From: CAXBBB01 sp963815505
Lineage (GTDB): Bacteria > Bacteroidota > Rhodothermia > Rhodothermales > BA12
Direction of reading: 5' to 3'
DNA: 64,000 nucleotides
NCBI GenBank assembly: GCA_963815505.1
Contig: CAWFGU010000014.1
Coordinates: 248,001-312,000, forward strand
Position 1 is the first letter of the stretch. Each line of letters opens with the position of its first letter. The notes beneath the pieces were generated by a model. The model was not told the DNA's origin and made no database searches. It was given only the letters and a program-made list of their open reading frames with translations. A program made the translations under genes and the position numbers. Below, piece by piece: positions 27,708-37,395 of the stretch.

Positions 27708-28686
27708 CTACGGGTTGATCATACGGTACAGCGTTTCCTCAACACCGCGCCCATCCCGTACGGCTTCCTCGGCCGCTCGCCAAGCCTCAGCCCATCCCGG
27801 CTGCATCCGAGCGCGCGTCACCAGCGCTTCGATCCAAGCCGCTCTTAGCGCGGCGACGGCTTGATTCTGACGCTGCTCGGCCAGCCGTCCCGACGACCGT
27901 AGAGCCTCAGCCAGCCCGTCGATCCGGTCGCTCAATAGGTCGACGTTTTCGCCAGTCGTTGAGGAAAGCGACAGCACGCGGTCGTGTGGGGAGAGCGCGT
28001 CTGGCGAGGGGGACGGCAGGATGCTCAGGGCGGCGCGCAGGCTGCGGACGGTCGCGGTGGTGGCGTCGGGCAGCTGGTCGCGCTTGGCGACGGCGAACAG
28101 GTCGGCGTGCTCCATGATGCCGCGTTTGATGCCCTGCAGGTCGTCGCCCGATCCGGGTTGGGCGACGAAGACGAACAGGTCGGCCAGGTCGCGGGCGGTC
28201 GTCTCGGACTGGCCGACGCCGACGGTTTCGACGACCACGTGATCGAAGCCTGCCGCCTCGACCAGCCGGATCGCCTCGCGCGTGCGGAGCGCCACGCCGC
28301 CCAGGTGTCCGCCCGTAGGCGAGGGGCGGACGAACGCGCAGCGGGTGCCGTGCCAGCCGCTCCATCCGCGACTTGTCGCCCAAAATGCTGCCCCGGCTGA
28401 TCTGCGACGACGGATCGACCGCCAGAACTGCCACGCGCCGTCCGGCTTCGACCCATCGCACGCCCAGTGCCTCGATCAGCGTGCTCTTGCCCGCGCCGGG
28501 CGATCCGCTGACGGCGATGCGGAGTGTGTCATCCGAAGTGGGGAGACGCGAGAGCAGGTCCGACGCCAACGCTCGGTGTTCGGGCTTGCGGCTTTCGACC
28601 AGCGTGATGGCTCGCGAAAGCGCAGCGCGGTTGCCTTTGGCGAGATCGTCGGCGAGCGTCTTAGAGTCGGTTTGCGGGCGGGGCAT
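27708..28686 (-). CDS. meaB: MeaB/ArgK G3E GTPase, methylmalonyl-CoA mutase chaperone, frameshifted
   Basis: MeaB loads and protects the cobalamin cofactor of methylmalonyl-CoA mutase. N-terminal part: helical start, Walker A SGSPGAGKSTLIEALG and switch region VDPSSQISRGSILGDK. A frame change near 28340 leads to FVRPSPTGGHLGGVA, VVVETVGVGQSETT, NKxD-like VAKRDQLPDA and the C-terminal helical dimer arm. About 326 codons in total, normal. It follows mutB with an 88-nt gap that holds a strong hairpin. Confidence 0.87.
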
Positions 28687-28718
28687 GTGGTCAGGTCAGA
28701 ACGGGCGGCGAAGCTCCA

Positions 28719-28749
28719 AAGCTGACAGCTTTTGGAAAGCTGTCAGCTT
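28719..28749 (-). terminator. 14-bp perfect hairpin between mutB and meaB
   Basis: Perfect stem AAGCTGACAGCTTT / AAAGCTGTCAGCTT with a 3-nt loop, 25 nt after the mutB stop and 33 nt before the meaB start. It could attenuate or process the mRNA so that mutB exceeds meaB, or be a plain terminator; the tail is only weakly T-rich. Confidence 0.6.
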
Positions 28750-28773
28750 AAACTCCGAGGCGATTCGGAAGGG

Positions 28774-30836
28774 CTACTCCTCCAGCGCTGCATCGCCGAG
28801 CATTGGCTCGAGCAGTTCCAAGGCAGCTTCGGAAATCACCGTCCCCGGTCCGAAGATCGCCGCCACGCCGACTTCGCGCAGAGCGGCCCAGTCGTCCGGT
28901 GGGATCACGCCGCCGACGATCACGCGGATGTCCGGTCGGCCCTGATTGCGCAGCGCCTGAATCGTCTGGGGCACTAGAGAGCGGTGCGCTCCGGCCAGGC
29001 TGCTGATGCCGACGAAATGCACGTCGTTCTCGACGGCCTGGCGGGCCACTTCGTCCGGCGTCTGGAAGAGCGGCCCCAGGTCCACGTCGAAGCCCACGTC
29101 CGCGAACGCCGACGCGATGACTTTGGCACCTCGGTCGTGCCCGTCCTGGCCGAGCTTGGCGACCAGGATGCGCGGGCGGCTTCCCTCCGGTTCGGCGACC
29201 TGGTCGGCCTTGGCGCGGGCAGCGGCGAAGCGCTCGTCGTTCTGCGTCGCTGGGCCGTAGACGCCTGCCGACGCGCGCGGAGTGGCGCGGTAGCGGCCGA
29301 ACACGCGTTCGAGTCGTTCGCTGATCTCGCCCAGCGTCGCCCGCACGCGCGCGGCCTCGACCGATGCGGCCAGCAGGTTGCTCGTCCGTCCGCGCGGCAG
29401 CTTCCAAGGCTTCGAGAGCATTATCGACGGCCTGGTCGTCGCGATCGGCGCGCAGCGACTTCGAGTCCGGCGAGTTGTTCTTTCAGAACCGCGTCGTTGT
29501 CGATGGTGAGCAGATCGGGCGTCGGGTCGTCGGCCTGAAACGCGTTGACGCCCACTAGGACATCGCGGCCTGTGTCGATGCGCGCCTGGCGTTGGGCGGC
29601 GGCTTCTTCGATGCGGCGCTGGGGCAACCCGGCTTCGATGGCGCGCGTCATGCCGCCCGCCGCTTCGACTTCGGCCATGAGTGCTCGAGCCCGTTCGATC
29701 AACTCGGCGGTTCGCCGTTCGAGCGCTTGACTTCCCCCCAGCGGGTCGATCACGTCCGTCAGGCCGGACTCGTGGAGCAGCACCAATTGCGTCTCGCGCG
29801 CTACCCGGGCGGCAAACTCAGACGGCAGCGCCAGCGCCTCGTCCAGCCCGTTGGTGTGTAAGCTCTGCGTGCCTCCCAGAACCGCCGCCGTCGCTTCCAG
29901 GGCGGTCCGGGCCACGTTCGTGTTGACGCTCTGCGCAGCCAGGCTCCATCCGCTCGTCTGGCAGTGCGCCCGCAGCATCTGCGACTTGGGGTTGTGGGGA
30001 TCGAACTGGGAGATCATCTCGCTCCACAGCACACGTCCGGCGCGCAGCTTGGCGGTCTCGGTGAGCAGGTCCATGCCGACGCCCCAGAAAAACGACAGGC
30101 GCGGCGCGAACTCGTCGATGTCGAGCCCGGCATCCCGGCCGGTCCTCACATAGTCGAGACCGTCGGCGAGCGTGTAGGCCAGCTCCAGGTCTGCCGTCGC
30201 TCCGGCCTCTTGCATGTGGTAGCCGCTGATGCTGATTGAGTTGAAGCGCGGCATGCGGGCCGACGTGAACGCGAAAATGTCGCCGATGATGCGCATCGAG
30301 GGCGTCGGCGGATAGATATACGTGTTGCGGACCAGAAACTCCTTCAAGATGTCGTTCTGGATCGTCCCGGCCAGTTGATCGGGTGCGACGCCCTGCTCCT
30401 CGGCTGCGACGATGTAGAACGCCAGAACCGGCAAGACGGCGCCGTTCATCGTCATCGACACGCTCATCCGGTCCAGCGGGATGCCGTCGAACAGCACCTT
30501 CATGTCCTCGACCGAGTCGACCGCCACGCCCGCCATTCCCACATCACCAAGCACGCGCGGATGGTCTGAGTCGTAGCCGCGATGGGTCGCTAAATCGAAG
30601 GCGACCGACAAGCCCTTCTGCCCGGCTGCCAGGTTGCGCCGGTAAAACGCGTTGCTCTCTTTGGCCGTCGAGAAACCTGCGTACTGACGCACGGTCCACG
30701 GCCTGCCGACGTACATCGACGCATACGGACCGGCGAGGTAGGGGGCTACGCCAGGTGCTCCGCCGTCGTGTGCCATGCTGTCCGTGTGGGGCGCATTGCC
30801 TGAGGGAGCGAAGTCGAGCGGATAGTCAAACGGCAT
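28774..30836 (-). CDS. mutB: Methylmalonyl-CoA mutase large (catalytic) subunit, two frame changes
   Basis: The cobalamin-dependent isomerase that interconverts methylmalonyl-CoA and succinyl-CoA. Catalytic barrel from 30836: RPWTVRQYAGFSTAKESNAF, FDLATHRGYDSDHP, GGTQSLHTNGLDEALALPSE. Frame changes near 29445 and 29385 bridge the linker (QAVDNALEALEAAARTDE) to the C-terminal B12-binding domain with the cobalt-ligand motif KLGQDGHDRGAKVIA and VGGVIPPDDW. About 687 residues, close to the usual 700-730. The start overlaps the mutA end by 11 nt, so translation is coupled. Identity is firm. Confidence 0.92.
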
Positions 30837-31875
30837 GTGCGGCGGCGAGTTGGGCAGCGTGGCGGTTGGATTCGTGCGTGCCGGTTAAGCGGTAGCCGTT
30901 GGCGACGCTCTCGGCGAGAGGAGGGAATGCGAGCCGGTCGGATGCGACGTTCGTGGCGCGTCACGCCGACGACGGCTGGCAATGACTGCATCCGGGCGAC
31001 GTGCTGTTCGTGGGCGAGGGCGGGCAGATGGCGCGCGTACTCTTCGACGTCGCCCGCTCCGATTTCGCGGCATCGTGCCCAAGCCGCTTGAGCCAGCTTG
31101 AGCGCGGCGGCGTGCGCCCATCCGCTGCCCCGAGCGGGCGTCTTGGACTGTCCGAGCGTGGCCTCGTCGCGCAGGATCCGGCCCACGTTGAGAGCGTCGC
31201 GCACGTCGCGTGCGTCGATGCTTGCCCATTGCCCAGGTGTGCGGTCGGAGTGGCGACCAGGTCAGCACCGCTCAGAAACGCCGCCGCTGTCGCAATCGTC
31301 GCGCGCGTCCGGTTGTTGTGGGCCGCAAACGCCGTCTGCCTATAGCCCGACGTGATCGCCACCAGCGACGCCTTGCACGCAACGTTCGCCATCAGGACGC
31401 GAGCCGCCATCAACTTGGCGACCGACACCATCAGCCGCTGATCGACGGCGACGCTGACCCGGTGCACCACGTCGTGCTGGGATGCTCCGAGCGCCAGATA
31501 CGCCAGTTCCTCTACCGTCGTCCCGCCCCACTCGTGGACGGCATGAGCGGCAACATCGGGCTTCTGGTCGTTCTCCAGCGCGTCCAGATCGTCGAGGTCG
31601 AGCAGCGGGTCGATGAGTCCGGCGAGGACCGGATGCGTGTCCGCTGGCGTCAGGGTGCAGGCGTAGTCGGCCTCGGTCGGCAGCGGATCGCGCCACGAGT
31701 CGCCGCGCAGAACCGGCGGTGGATCGAAGCGAACCAACTCGGGCGTACGCATCGAGACCGCGAGGGCGACGCGCTCCGATCGAGAGACGAAGGGGGGCAC
31801 CCAAACGGCTGGGTCGATCTCGACGCCATCGCCCGGATCGGACGGCGCGCGGTGGGGAAGAGGCGAGCGGCTCAC
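30826..31875 (-). CDS. mutA: Methylmalonyl-CoA mutase small subunit, unusually short, frameshifted
   Basis: The non-catalytic partner of MutB. The GTG at 31875 overlaps the trmH stop. The readable core includes HAVHEWGGTTVEELAYLALG, LMVSVAKLMAARVL and NNRTRATIATAAAFLSGADL. Frame changes near 31225 and 30920 connect to IDARDVRDALNVGRILRDEA and then LAESVANGYRLTG and the stop at 30826. Joined length is 350 codons, well below the usual 450-640. It lacks the typical N-terminal linker-arm region and any B12-binding-like C-terminus. Whether it is complete depends on the frame corrections. Confidence 0.78.
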
Positions 31876-32417
31876 AAGAAGTCGGGTTGGTGGTCGAGAA
31901 ACGTCCGCACTAGGGCGTGCGCGGCGATACCGAAGGCAACCGACACGTTGAGCGATTGTTTGGCGCCCCACTGCGGGATCTCGAGCGCCAGATCACATGC
32001 GTCGATCACCTCGTCCGAGACACCATCGACTTCGTTGCCCACCACCAGAGCCAGCGGGAACGCCGACTTGGGCGCTTGATGAACACGAGTGGGCGTGTCC
32101 GTCAGTTCGAGCGCAGCAATCGTGCATCCAGCGGTGCGCGCTGCCCCAATAGCTTCCATCACCGACGGCACCTGCTCCCAAGGAACGGTGTCTTCGGCCC
32201 CCAGCGACGTTTTGCGCACCGCTCGCTGATCTGCACTGGGCGATATGCCACACAGAACGACGCGCTCGAGGCGGAAGGCGTCCGACGTGCGCAGAATCGC
32301 CCCGACGTTGTGCGCGCTCCGTACATCCTGGGCGATCACACGGATCGGGACACGCGGCAAATGGACAAGCGCTTCCGCCGACGAACGTGGAATTTCGAGG
32401 TGGGCCAGTTTGCGCAT
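31872..32417 (-). CDS. TrmH/SpoU-family RNA 2'-O-methyltransferase
   Basis: 181 residues of the SPOUT knot family. Motif 1 is RSAHNVGAILRTSDAF; motif 2 LALVVGNEVDGVSDEVIDAC; motif 3 LEIPQWGAKQSLNVSVAFGI (knot and SAM-binding). It transfers methyl from SAM to a tRNA or rRNA ribose; the exact target cannot be told. It is the first gene of a chain trmH-like, mutA, mutB, meaB, with a 4-nt overlap to mutA. Confidence 0.9.
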   Translation of the reverse strand: MRKLAHLEIPRSSAEALVHLPRVPIRVIAQDVRSAHNVGAILRTSDAFRLERVVLCGISPSADQRAVRKTSLGAEDTVPWEQVPSVMEAIGAARTAGCTIAALELTDTPTRVHQAPKSAFPLALVVGNEVDGVSDEVIDACDLALEIPQWGAKQSLNVSVAFGIAAHALVRTFLDHQPDFL

Positions 32418-32469
32418 GCCGAGACGGGTTGGGAGAAGGCGAGGTGGTGCTCCTTACGCGCCGATCGAT

Positions 32470-33933
32470 CTACTCGTGCCGGTACGATGCGCTGGTCTGC
32501 TCCACGCGCGCTCCGACGCGAGCACTCGAGAAATAGACCGCCAGCCCGGCACCGATGAGGATCAGGGCGCCGCCGACGACCTTTACAAAGAACAGCGGCT
32601 TATTCTCGATGTCCGCCGTCGGCACGGCCGAGATGACGGTCGAGAGCAGCGTCGTTCCGAACCCCAGAATCGTCACGGCCCAAACTGCGACCGTGCTGCG
32701 CTGCAAGACGGGGACGAACCCCTTTCCACCTGTCTGGCGCGTCATGTGCCACGCAAACGCGGCGAACATGTAGAGAAACGGCAGGAAGTAGAGGATGATC
32801 GACATGTCCAGCAGGATGAGAAACGCCTCGGTGACGGTCGATCCCGCAATCGAACTCACGAACAGAACGCTGACGAGGACGGCCTGGAGCAGCAGCGATC
32901 GGACCGGCGATCCCCACCGAGGATGCACGCGCGCCAACGTGTGGGGCAGGTACCGATCCAGCCCCATTACGAACGGCAGCCGCGCGTTGCCCATCAGCCA
33001 CGACCCCAGTAGCCCCAGCGTGCTCATCAGTACCAAGAGACTGCCGATCGCGCCCCACGGCACGTTCGACTGCGCGCCCGCGACGTGAAACGCTTGCGCC
33101 ACGCCCTCGATGATCCCGACCTGGCCTTCGGGGACGATGAGGATCAGCATCAGCGTGCCGCCCATGTAGATCAGCCCGACGGCTACTGACGAGATCAGCA
33201 GAGCGCGCGGAATCGTCCGCTCGGGCCGACGGATCTCACCCGCCATGATCGGAGCCAACTCCATCCCGCCAAAACAAAACGCGACGACGGCGAAGTAGGG
33301 CAGCAGCGATAGGTTGGTCAGATCGGGCAGCAGCTTGCCAGGCGTAAACGGATGGCTGCTCCCGTTGTCGATCACGAACAGAATGCCGACGACCATCAGG
33401 AGAGCGACGAGCAGCCACGTCGCCACACCGGCAACGTTCTGTACCCAACGCGCGCGGTCCAGCCCAAATACGTTGAGCAGGGTGATGCCCCACAGCACGC
33501 TCAGGCAGACGGCGCTGTTGTAGACCGGGTCGTCGGCCAGCCCCAGAAACGAATCGCCGAAGATGTAGAGGCATGAGACGGAGACGAGCAGCATCACCGT
33601 GGGAATCCACACGATCGTGCTGATCCAGTAGCTCCACGCGGCGACGAAGCCGTGCAAATCGCCGAACGCCGTTCGCGTCCACAGGTAGAAGCCGCCTTCG
33701 CCCGGCATGCGCGCGTTGAGTTCGGCCACCATCAGCCCACCAGGGATCAGGAACGTCAGGATCGCGAGCACGAATAGCGACAGGCTCGCGTACCCAAACT
33801 GCGCCACCTGCGCGATGCTGGAGAGCGCGACGATGCTCGATACGTTGAGCAGCACCAGGTCTTTGAGGCCGAGAACGCGTGCGAGTTTGGGGTGGTCAGC
33901 AGAAGACGAGGCTGCCTGTTTTAAATCTGTCAA
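32470..33933 (-). CDS. APC-superfamily amino-acid permease
   Basis: 487 residues, about 12 membrane helices, amino acid/polyamine/organocation layout. TM1 region LLNVSSIVALSSIAQVAQFG, the conserved loop AELNARMPGEGGFYLWTRTA, and the sixth-helix region FCFGGMELAPIMAGEIRRPE that belongs to substrate binding. Cytoplasmic tail about 25 residues. Substrate is not deducible; the family includes amino acid and polyamine antiporters. A TAnnTTCG-like box lies 80 nt upstream. Confidence 0.9.
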   Translation of the reverse strand: MTDLKQAASSSADHPKLARVLGLKDLVLLNVSSIVALSSIAQVAQFGYASLSLFVLAILTFLIPGGLMVAELNARMPGEGGFYLWTRTAFGDLHGFVAAWSYWISTIVWIPTVMLLVSVSCLYIFGDSFLGLADDPVYNSAVCLSVLWGITLLNVFGLDRARWVQNVAGVATWLLVALLMVVGILFVIDNGSSHPFTPGKLLPDLTNLSLLPYFAVVAFCFGGMELAPIMAGEIRRPERTIPRALLISSVAVGLIYMGGTLMLILIVPEGQVGIIEGVAQAFHVAGAQSNVPWGAIGSLLVLMSTLGLLGSWLMGNARLPFVMGLDRYLPHTLARVHPRWGSPVRSLLLQAVLVSVLFVSSIAGSTVTEAFLILLDMSIILYFLPFLYMFAAFAWHMTRQTGGKGFVPVLQRSTVAVWAVTILGFGTTLLSTVISAVPTADIENKPLFFVKVVGGALILIGAGLAVYFSSARVGARVEQTSASYRHE

Positions 33934-34005
33934 TCGGCTAAATCGAGGGCTAAGCGGCGCGCGAAGGCGCTAAGCGCGATGATGGTGATACGGGTCGGAA
34001 GCCTC

Positions 34006-34013
34006 CGAAAGTA
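34006..34013 (-). promoter_or_regulatory. -7-like box upstream of the permease
   Basis: TACTTTCG on the minus strand, 80 nt before the permease start, matching TAnnTTTG except one base. Confidence 0.3.
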
Positions 34014-34075
34014 GGGCGCGTTGCCGAGGTGAAACGCTCATCGCCATGTGGAGGGTCGAGCGGCTTCTCGTTCGA

Positions 34076-34339
34076 CTACAGGCGAAGTCGCTCGCCCCTC
34101 GTTTCCAACTCGGCCTCTATCGCTTTCTGCCGCTGCCGCACCAGCGAAAACACGATCACGTCGGCGAACACGATGGACAGCACGATGCTCCACATCAGCG
34201 CGCGCGGCGCCTCGACCACGTAGTCTAGAATCAGCGCAACCGCGACGGCCGAGACCAGCCCGCTCACCAATGCCGCCCACGCCGAGATGCCGTAGGTGCG
34301 GTGCCGTGCGCGCGAATCGTTCGATGTAGGGACGCTCAT
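34076..34339 (-). CDS. Small two-helix membrane protein
   Basis: 87 residues: a short polar start, two predicted membrane helices (WAALVSGLVSAVAVALILDY, WSIVLSIVFADVIVFSLV) and a charged tail (RQRQKAIEAELETRGERLRL). Not recognised as a named family. It is 5 nt downstream of the helicase gene on the same strand, so probably co-transcribed. Confidence 0.65.
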   Translation of the reverse strand: MSVPTSNDSRARHRTYGISAWAALVSGLVSAVAVALILDYVVEAPRALMWSIVLSIVFADVIVFSLVRQRQKAIEAELETRGERLRL

Positions 34340-34344
34340 GGTTC

Positions 34345-36551
34345 TTAGAATGGCAAGTTGGCGACCGAGTCGTCGTTGCGGACTTCCTTGTCCATGGCCG
34401 GGGGTTTGGGAGCAGCGACGAGTTTGCGCGGTTTGCCCGTGGCTCGCGGCGGAGGAGGGGCGAGCGCGCCCGATCCGATGAAGGCTGGGCGGTTGAGATC
34501 GCGGATGTCCTTGCCGTCGCGCGGCTTAGGTTTGAGTCGGTCCTTAGGGGCTGGGGGAAGGGCGGCGCGCTGCTCGACCAGCTCGACAGGTTCGAGTTTA
34601 GAGCCGTCGATGTCGTCCAGGAAGCGGCTGCGCTTGGTCAGGTACTCGCCCGCGTAACGCCCGTAGCGCAGCACCGGGTAACTGACGAACAGTTCGTCCT
34701 CGGCCCGCGTGATCGCGACGTATAGCAGGCGCAGTTCTTCGTCCAGATCGTCGGTGTCGTCGAGCGAGAAGCCCGAGGGCAACACGCCGTCGAGTGCGTG
34801 GATCAGGAAGACGGCTTTGAACTCCAGCCCTTTGGCCGAGTGGATCGTCGAGAGCACGAGCGGCTTCTCGTCCTCGTCGGTCGCCTCGACGCCCAGAGCG
34901 GTGATTTCGATGGGGTCGAGGGCGAGCGCCTCCAAGAAGTCGCGGCGACTCTTGGCGGTTTGCGTCAGGCCCGAGAAGTGCTCCAGGTCCTCCTGCCGCT
35001 TGGGATAGTCCTCGTAGTATTTGGCTTTGAGCAGCGGGTCGTAAAACGTCAGGACGGCGCCGACCTGATCGGGCAGCGGCGGCGCGTCGGCCTGGGTGAT
35101 GCTGCGCTGCAGTGCGAACAAGGCTTCCAGGTCCGAGGCGAATCGGCGAAAGCGTCCACCGTCGGGCATCGTATAGGGCTCGGTCTCCTCGCTCGTCACC
35201 CACTCGACGATGGCCTGCGCCGTTTTGGGGCCGATGCCGGGGATCAGTTGCAGAATCCGCATCCACGCGGGCACGTCCTGCCGGTTCTCGGCGATCTTGA
35301 GCAGCGACAGCACGTCCTTGACGTGGGCGGCCTCGGCCAGTTTGAGTCCGCCGTATTTGACGTAGGGGATGCCCGCACGCCCCAGCGCGACCTCCAAGTC
35401 GAACGAGTTGCGCGCGCTCCGAAACAGGACGGCCATCCGGCTCAGCGGTACGCCTTCCTCGCGCAGTTGCAGGATCGCCTGGGTGACGAACCGGCTCTCG
35501 GTCCGCTCGTCGGGGGCGGGAACGACGGCGGGCAGCTCGCCGCCTGGGCGCTGCGTGAACAGCCGCTTGTCGAAGTGGTGGTGCGCCCGGTCGAGCACCA
35601 GGTTGGCGAGGTCGAGGATGGGCTGGGTCGACCTATAGTTCTCCTCCAGCTTCAAGACGGCGCACCCGTCGAAGCGGTCGGGAAACGCGAAAATGTTGCG
35701 GTGATCCGCGCCCCTAAAGCGGTAGATGCTCTGCGCGTCGTCGCCGACGGCCATCACGTTGCCGTGCACCCTAGCGAAATGCTCGACTAGTCGCGCCTGC
35801 GCCGGGTTGGTGTCCTGATACTCGTCGACGAGCACGTGCCGCATCCGCACTGCGACCTCGCGCGCCGCGTCTGGGTGCTGCTCGAACAGGTCGACCGTGA
35901 GCAGCAGCAGATCGTCGTAGTCCATCAGGCCGTGCGCGCGCTTGTAGGTCGCGAACTCGCCGAAGAGCAGGTCGATGGCTTGCTGATGCTCGGCAAACTG
36001 CGGGTAGCGCTCCTCGACGATCGTTGGCGTGCCGACGCCTCGGTTGCGCGCAGCCGAGAACAGGTTCTGAAGCGTGCGCTTGCGTGGAAACCGCTTGGCC
36101 GACTGGTGCAGCCCATGCCGGACGCGCAGCACGTCGATCACGTCGGCCGTGTCGACGGCGTCCATGATCGTAAAATTGCGCGCGTAGCCGATGCGCGGCG
36201 CCTGCTTGCGCAGAATCGCCGAGCAGAACGCGTGGAACGTGCCGCCCTGGACGCGCGCGCAGCGGTTGTCGAGCAGGCTGCTGACGCCCGCGTCAGCATC
36301 TCGTGGGCGCTGCGCCGCGTGAACGTCAGCAGCACGATCTCCTCGGGCCGCGTGCCGGTCTCGACCAGGTAGGCGACGCGGTGGACGAGCGTGCGCGTCT
36401 TGCCCGTTCCGGCTCCGGCGATCACCAAGACGGGACCTCCGGCGTGCGTCGCCGCGGCGAGTTGCTGCGGGTTGAGAACACCCGCGTAGTCGATGGTCAG
36501 CGACGGCGCGGGCGCGTCGGCGGGAGGGGTGAGGACGAAGCGTCGGGCCAT
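34345..36551 (-). CDS. UvrD/PcrA-type superfamily 1 DNA helicase, frameshifted
   Basis: About 735 residues once the frames are joined near 36285. Motifs in order: Q motif LNPQQLAAATHAG, Walker A AGAGTGKTRTLVHR, motif Ia TFTRRSAHEML, motif II VDEYQDTNPAQ, motif III VGDDAQSIYRFRGAD, motif IV LEENYRSTQPI, then motif V TIHSAKGLEFKAVFL and motif VI LLYVAITRAEDEL. A 3'-5' helicase of repair and replication. The C-terminal tail after 660 is Pro/Lys-rich. It is shorter than the typical ~720-residue UvrD with a DUF-like tail, so UvrD against PcrA/Rep is not resolved. Confidence 0.9.
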
Positions 36552-36613
36552 GCGCGCGTAAACCGCTCAATCGCGCTCAGGTTTGGCGCCACTCCTGACC
36601 GTCTGCCCAAACG

Positions 36614-36650
36614 AAAAGCCTCGACACGTCAGGCGACGCGCCGAGGCTTT
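36614..36650 (-). terminator. Terminator after tRNA-Val
   Basis: On the minus strand just after the tRNA 3' end, stem AAAGCCTCG / CGAGGCTTTT with an 18-nt loop and T-rich tail. The sense is terminator of the tRNA transcript. Confidence 0.6.
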
Positions 36651-36651
36651 G

Positions 36652-36725
36652 TGGGTCTAAACGGATTCGAACCGCTGACCTCTTCGATGTCAACGAAGCG
36701 CTCTAACCAACTGAGCTATAGACCC
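36652..36725 (-). tRNA. tRNA-Val (GAC)
   Basis: 74 nt folding as a cloverleaf: acceptor GGGTCTA / TAGACCC, D arm GCTC...GAGC, anticodon stem CTTCG / CGAAG around loop TTGACAT (anticodon GAC, valine), T arm with GGTTCGAATCC, discriminator A. The CCA end is not encoded. It sits alone between the helicase and a hypothetical gene. Confidence 0.95.
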
Positions 36726-36884
36726 GGTGTGTGCGGGACGCCAATAATACGGAATCCACCGCGCGGCTTCAACCCGTTTCGTCTGGTCCGTTGTGTCTTC
36801 ACGCGCACGTCGCCGAACTGTACGCTTTCAGTGACGACGCATTTTTCTGTGCGAAAGGGTTAAGCCTCTAACGCGGCCCGCCGA

Positions 36885-36892
36885 TAGATGGG
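36885..36892 (+). promoter_or_regulatory. Weak -7-like box of the 36917 gene
   Basis: TAGATGGG, 32 nt before the ATG. Similar spacing to other boxes but with a poorer match to TAnnTTTG. Confidence 0.25.
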
Positions 36893-36916
36893 GCACAGCA
36901 ACGTAGTCTCGCTCTC

Positions 36917-37279
36917 ATGAAATACCGCCACTTCGTCTCGGCTCAGCCCGCTCCCAACAGTTCGGCCCAAGCCGGATCGCCGTGGGCCACCGACTCGGAC
37001 TTGGTGGCTCCCGCCGAAGTCCACCTCCTCTCTCCAACTCTCCACTTCATTACCAGCGCCCACCCGCACGTCGAGCGGCACATCCGGGCTAGCGTCGCTC
37101 AGGCGTTTCTGAGCAAACCGTCGCGTCGTAAACTGGTCGACATCGTTCAGGCCGCAGCGCTGCAAATGGGCATGGCAGCAACAGTCGGCGTCAGCATGGC
37201 GACGACGAGTGGAATGCCCTCTTTTCCCGGACTCGCCGTCGGTACCATCGTCCTACTCGTCGACCTGACGCCCGGATAG
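36917..37279 (+). CDS. Hypothetical protein with C-terminal hydrophobic segment
   Basis: 120 residues. A polar start (HFVSAQPAPNSSAQAGSPWA), a mid region with His (SAHPHVERHIRASVAQAFLS) and a hydrophobic C-terminal half (QAAALQMGMAATVGVSMATT, PGLAVGTIVLLVDLTPG) that might be membrane-associated. Not recognised. It is followed by a triple-hairpin region with a strong terminator. The gene is plausible because of its codon frame and following terminator, but unproven. Confidence 0.5.
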   Translation: MKYRHFVSAQPAPNSSAQAGSPWATDSDLVAPAEVHLLSPTLHFITSAHPHVERHIRASVAQAFLSKPSRRKLVDIVQAAALQMGMAATVGVSMATTSGMPSFPGLAVGTIVLLVDLTPG

Positions 37280-37290
37280 AACACACACTT

Positions 37291-37355
37291 TGCCGCTTCT
37301 CGCGAGCGGCCACCCTTGCGTGGATTGGTGGGGGGGAAACGATCCAATCCCGCGT
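37291..37355 (+). ncRNA. Candidate structured leader or small RNA (two hairpins before a terminator)
   Basis: Two hairpins precede the terminator at 37356: CCGCT/AGCGG and then CGTGGATTGG paired with CCAATCCCGCG around a loop holding a run of seven G. The three stems in a row end in a T-tract just before the nitroreductase ATG. This could be the 3' part of the 36917 transcript, an independent small RNA, or an attenuator of the downstream operon. No known RNA family was recognised. Confidence 0.35.
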
Positions 37356-37395
37356 GGGCGCGTTCAGAGCTTGACTTTGGACGCGCCCTTTTTTT
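37356..37395 (+). terminator. Rho-independent terminator directly before the nitroreductase ATG
   Basis: Stem GGGCGCGTTC / GGACGCGCCC (9 of 10 paired) followed by seven T. The ATG of the next gene begins immediately after, at 37396, so no room remains for a separate promoter and leader downstream of the T-tract. Confidence 0.85.

Noticed and set aside
36860..37165. Minus-strand 101-codon frame near 37 kb
   Set aside because: Overlaps a better-supported plus-strand frame that ends before a terminator, and lacks any recognisable sequence.
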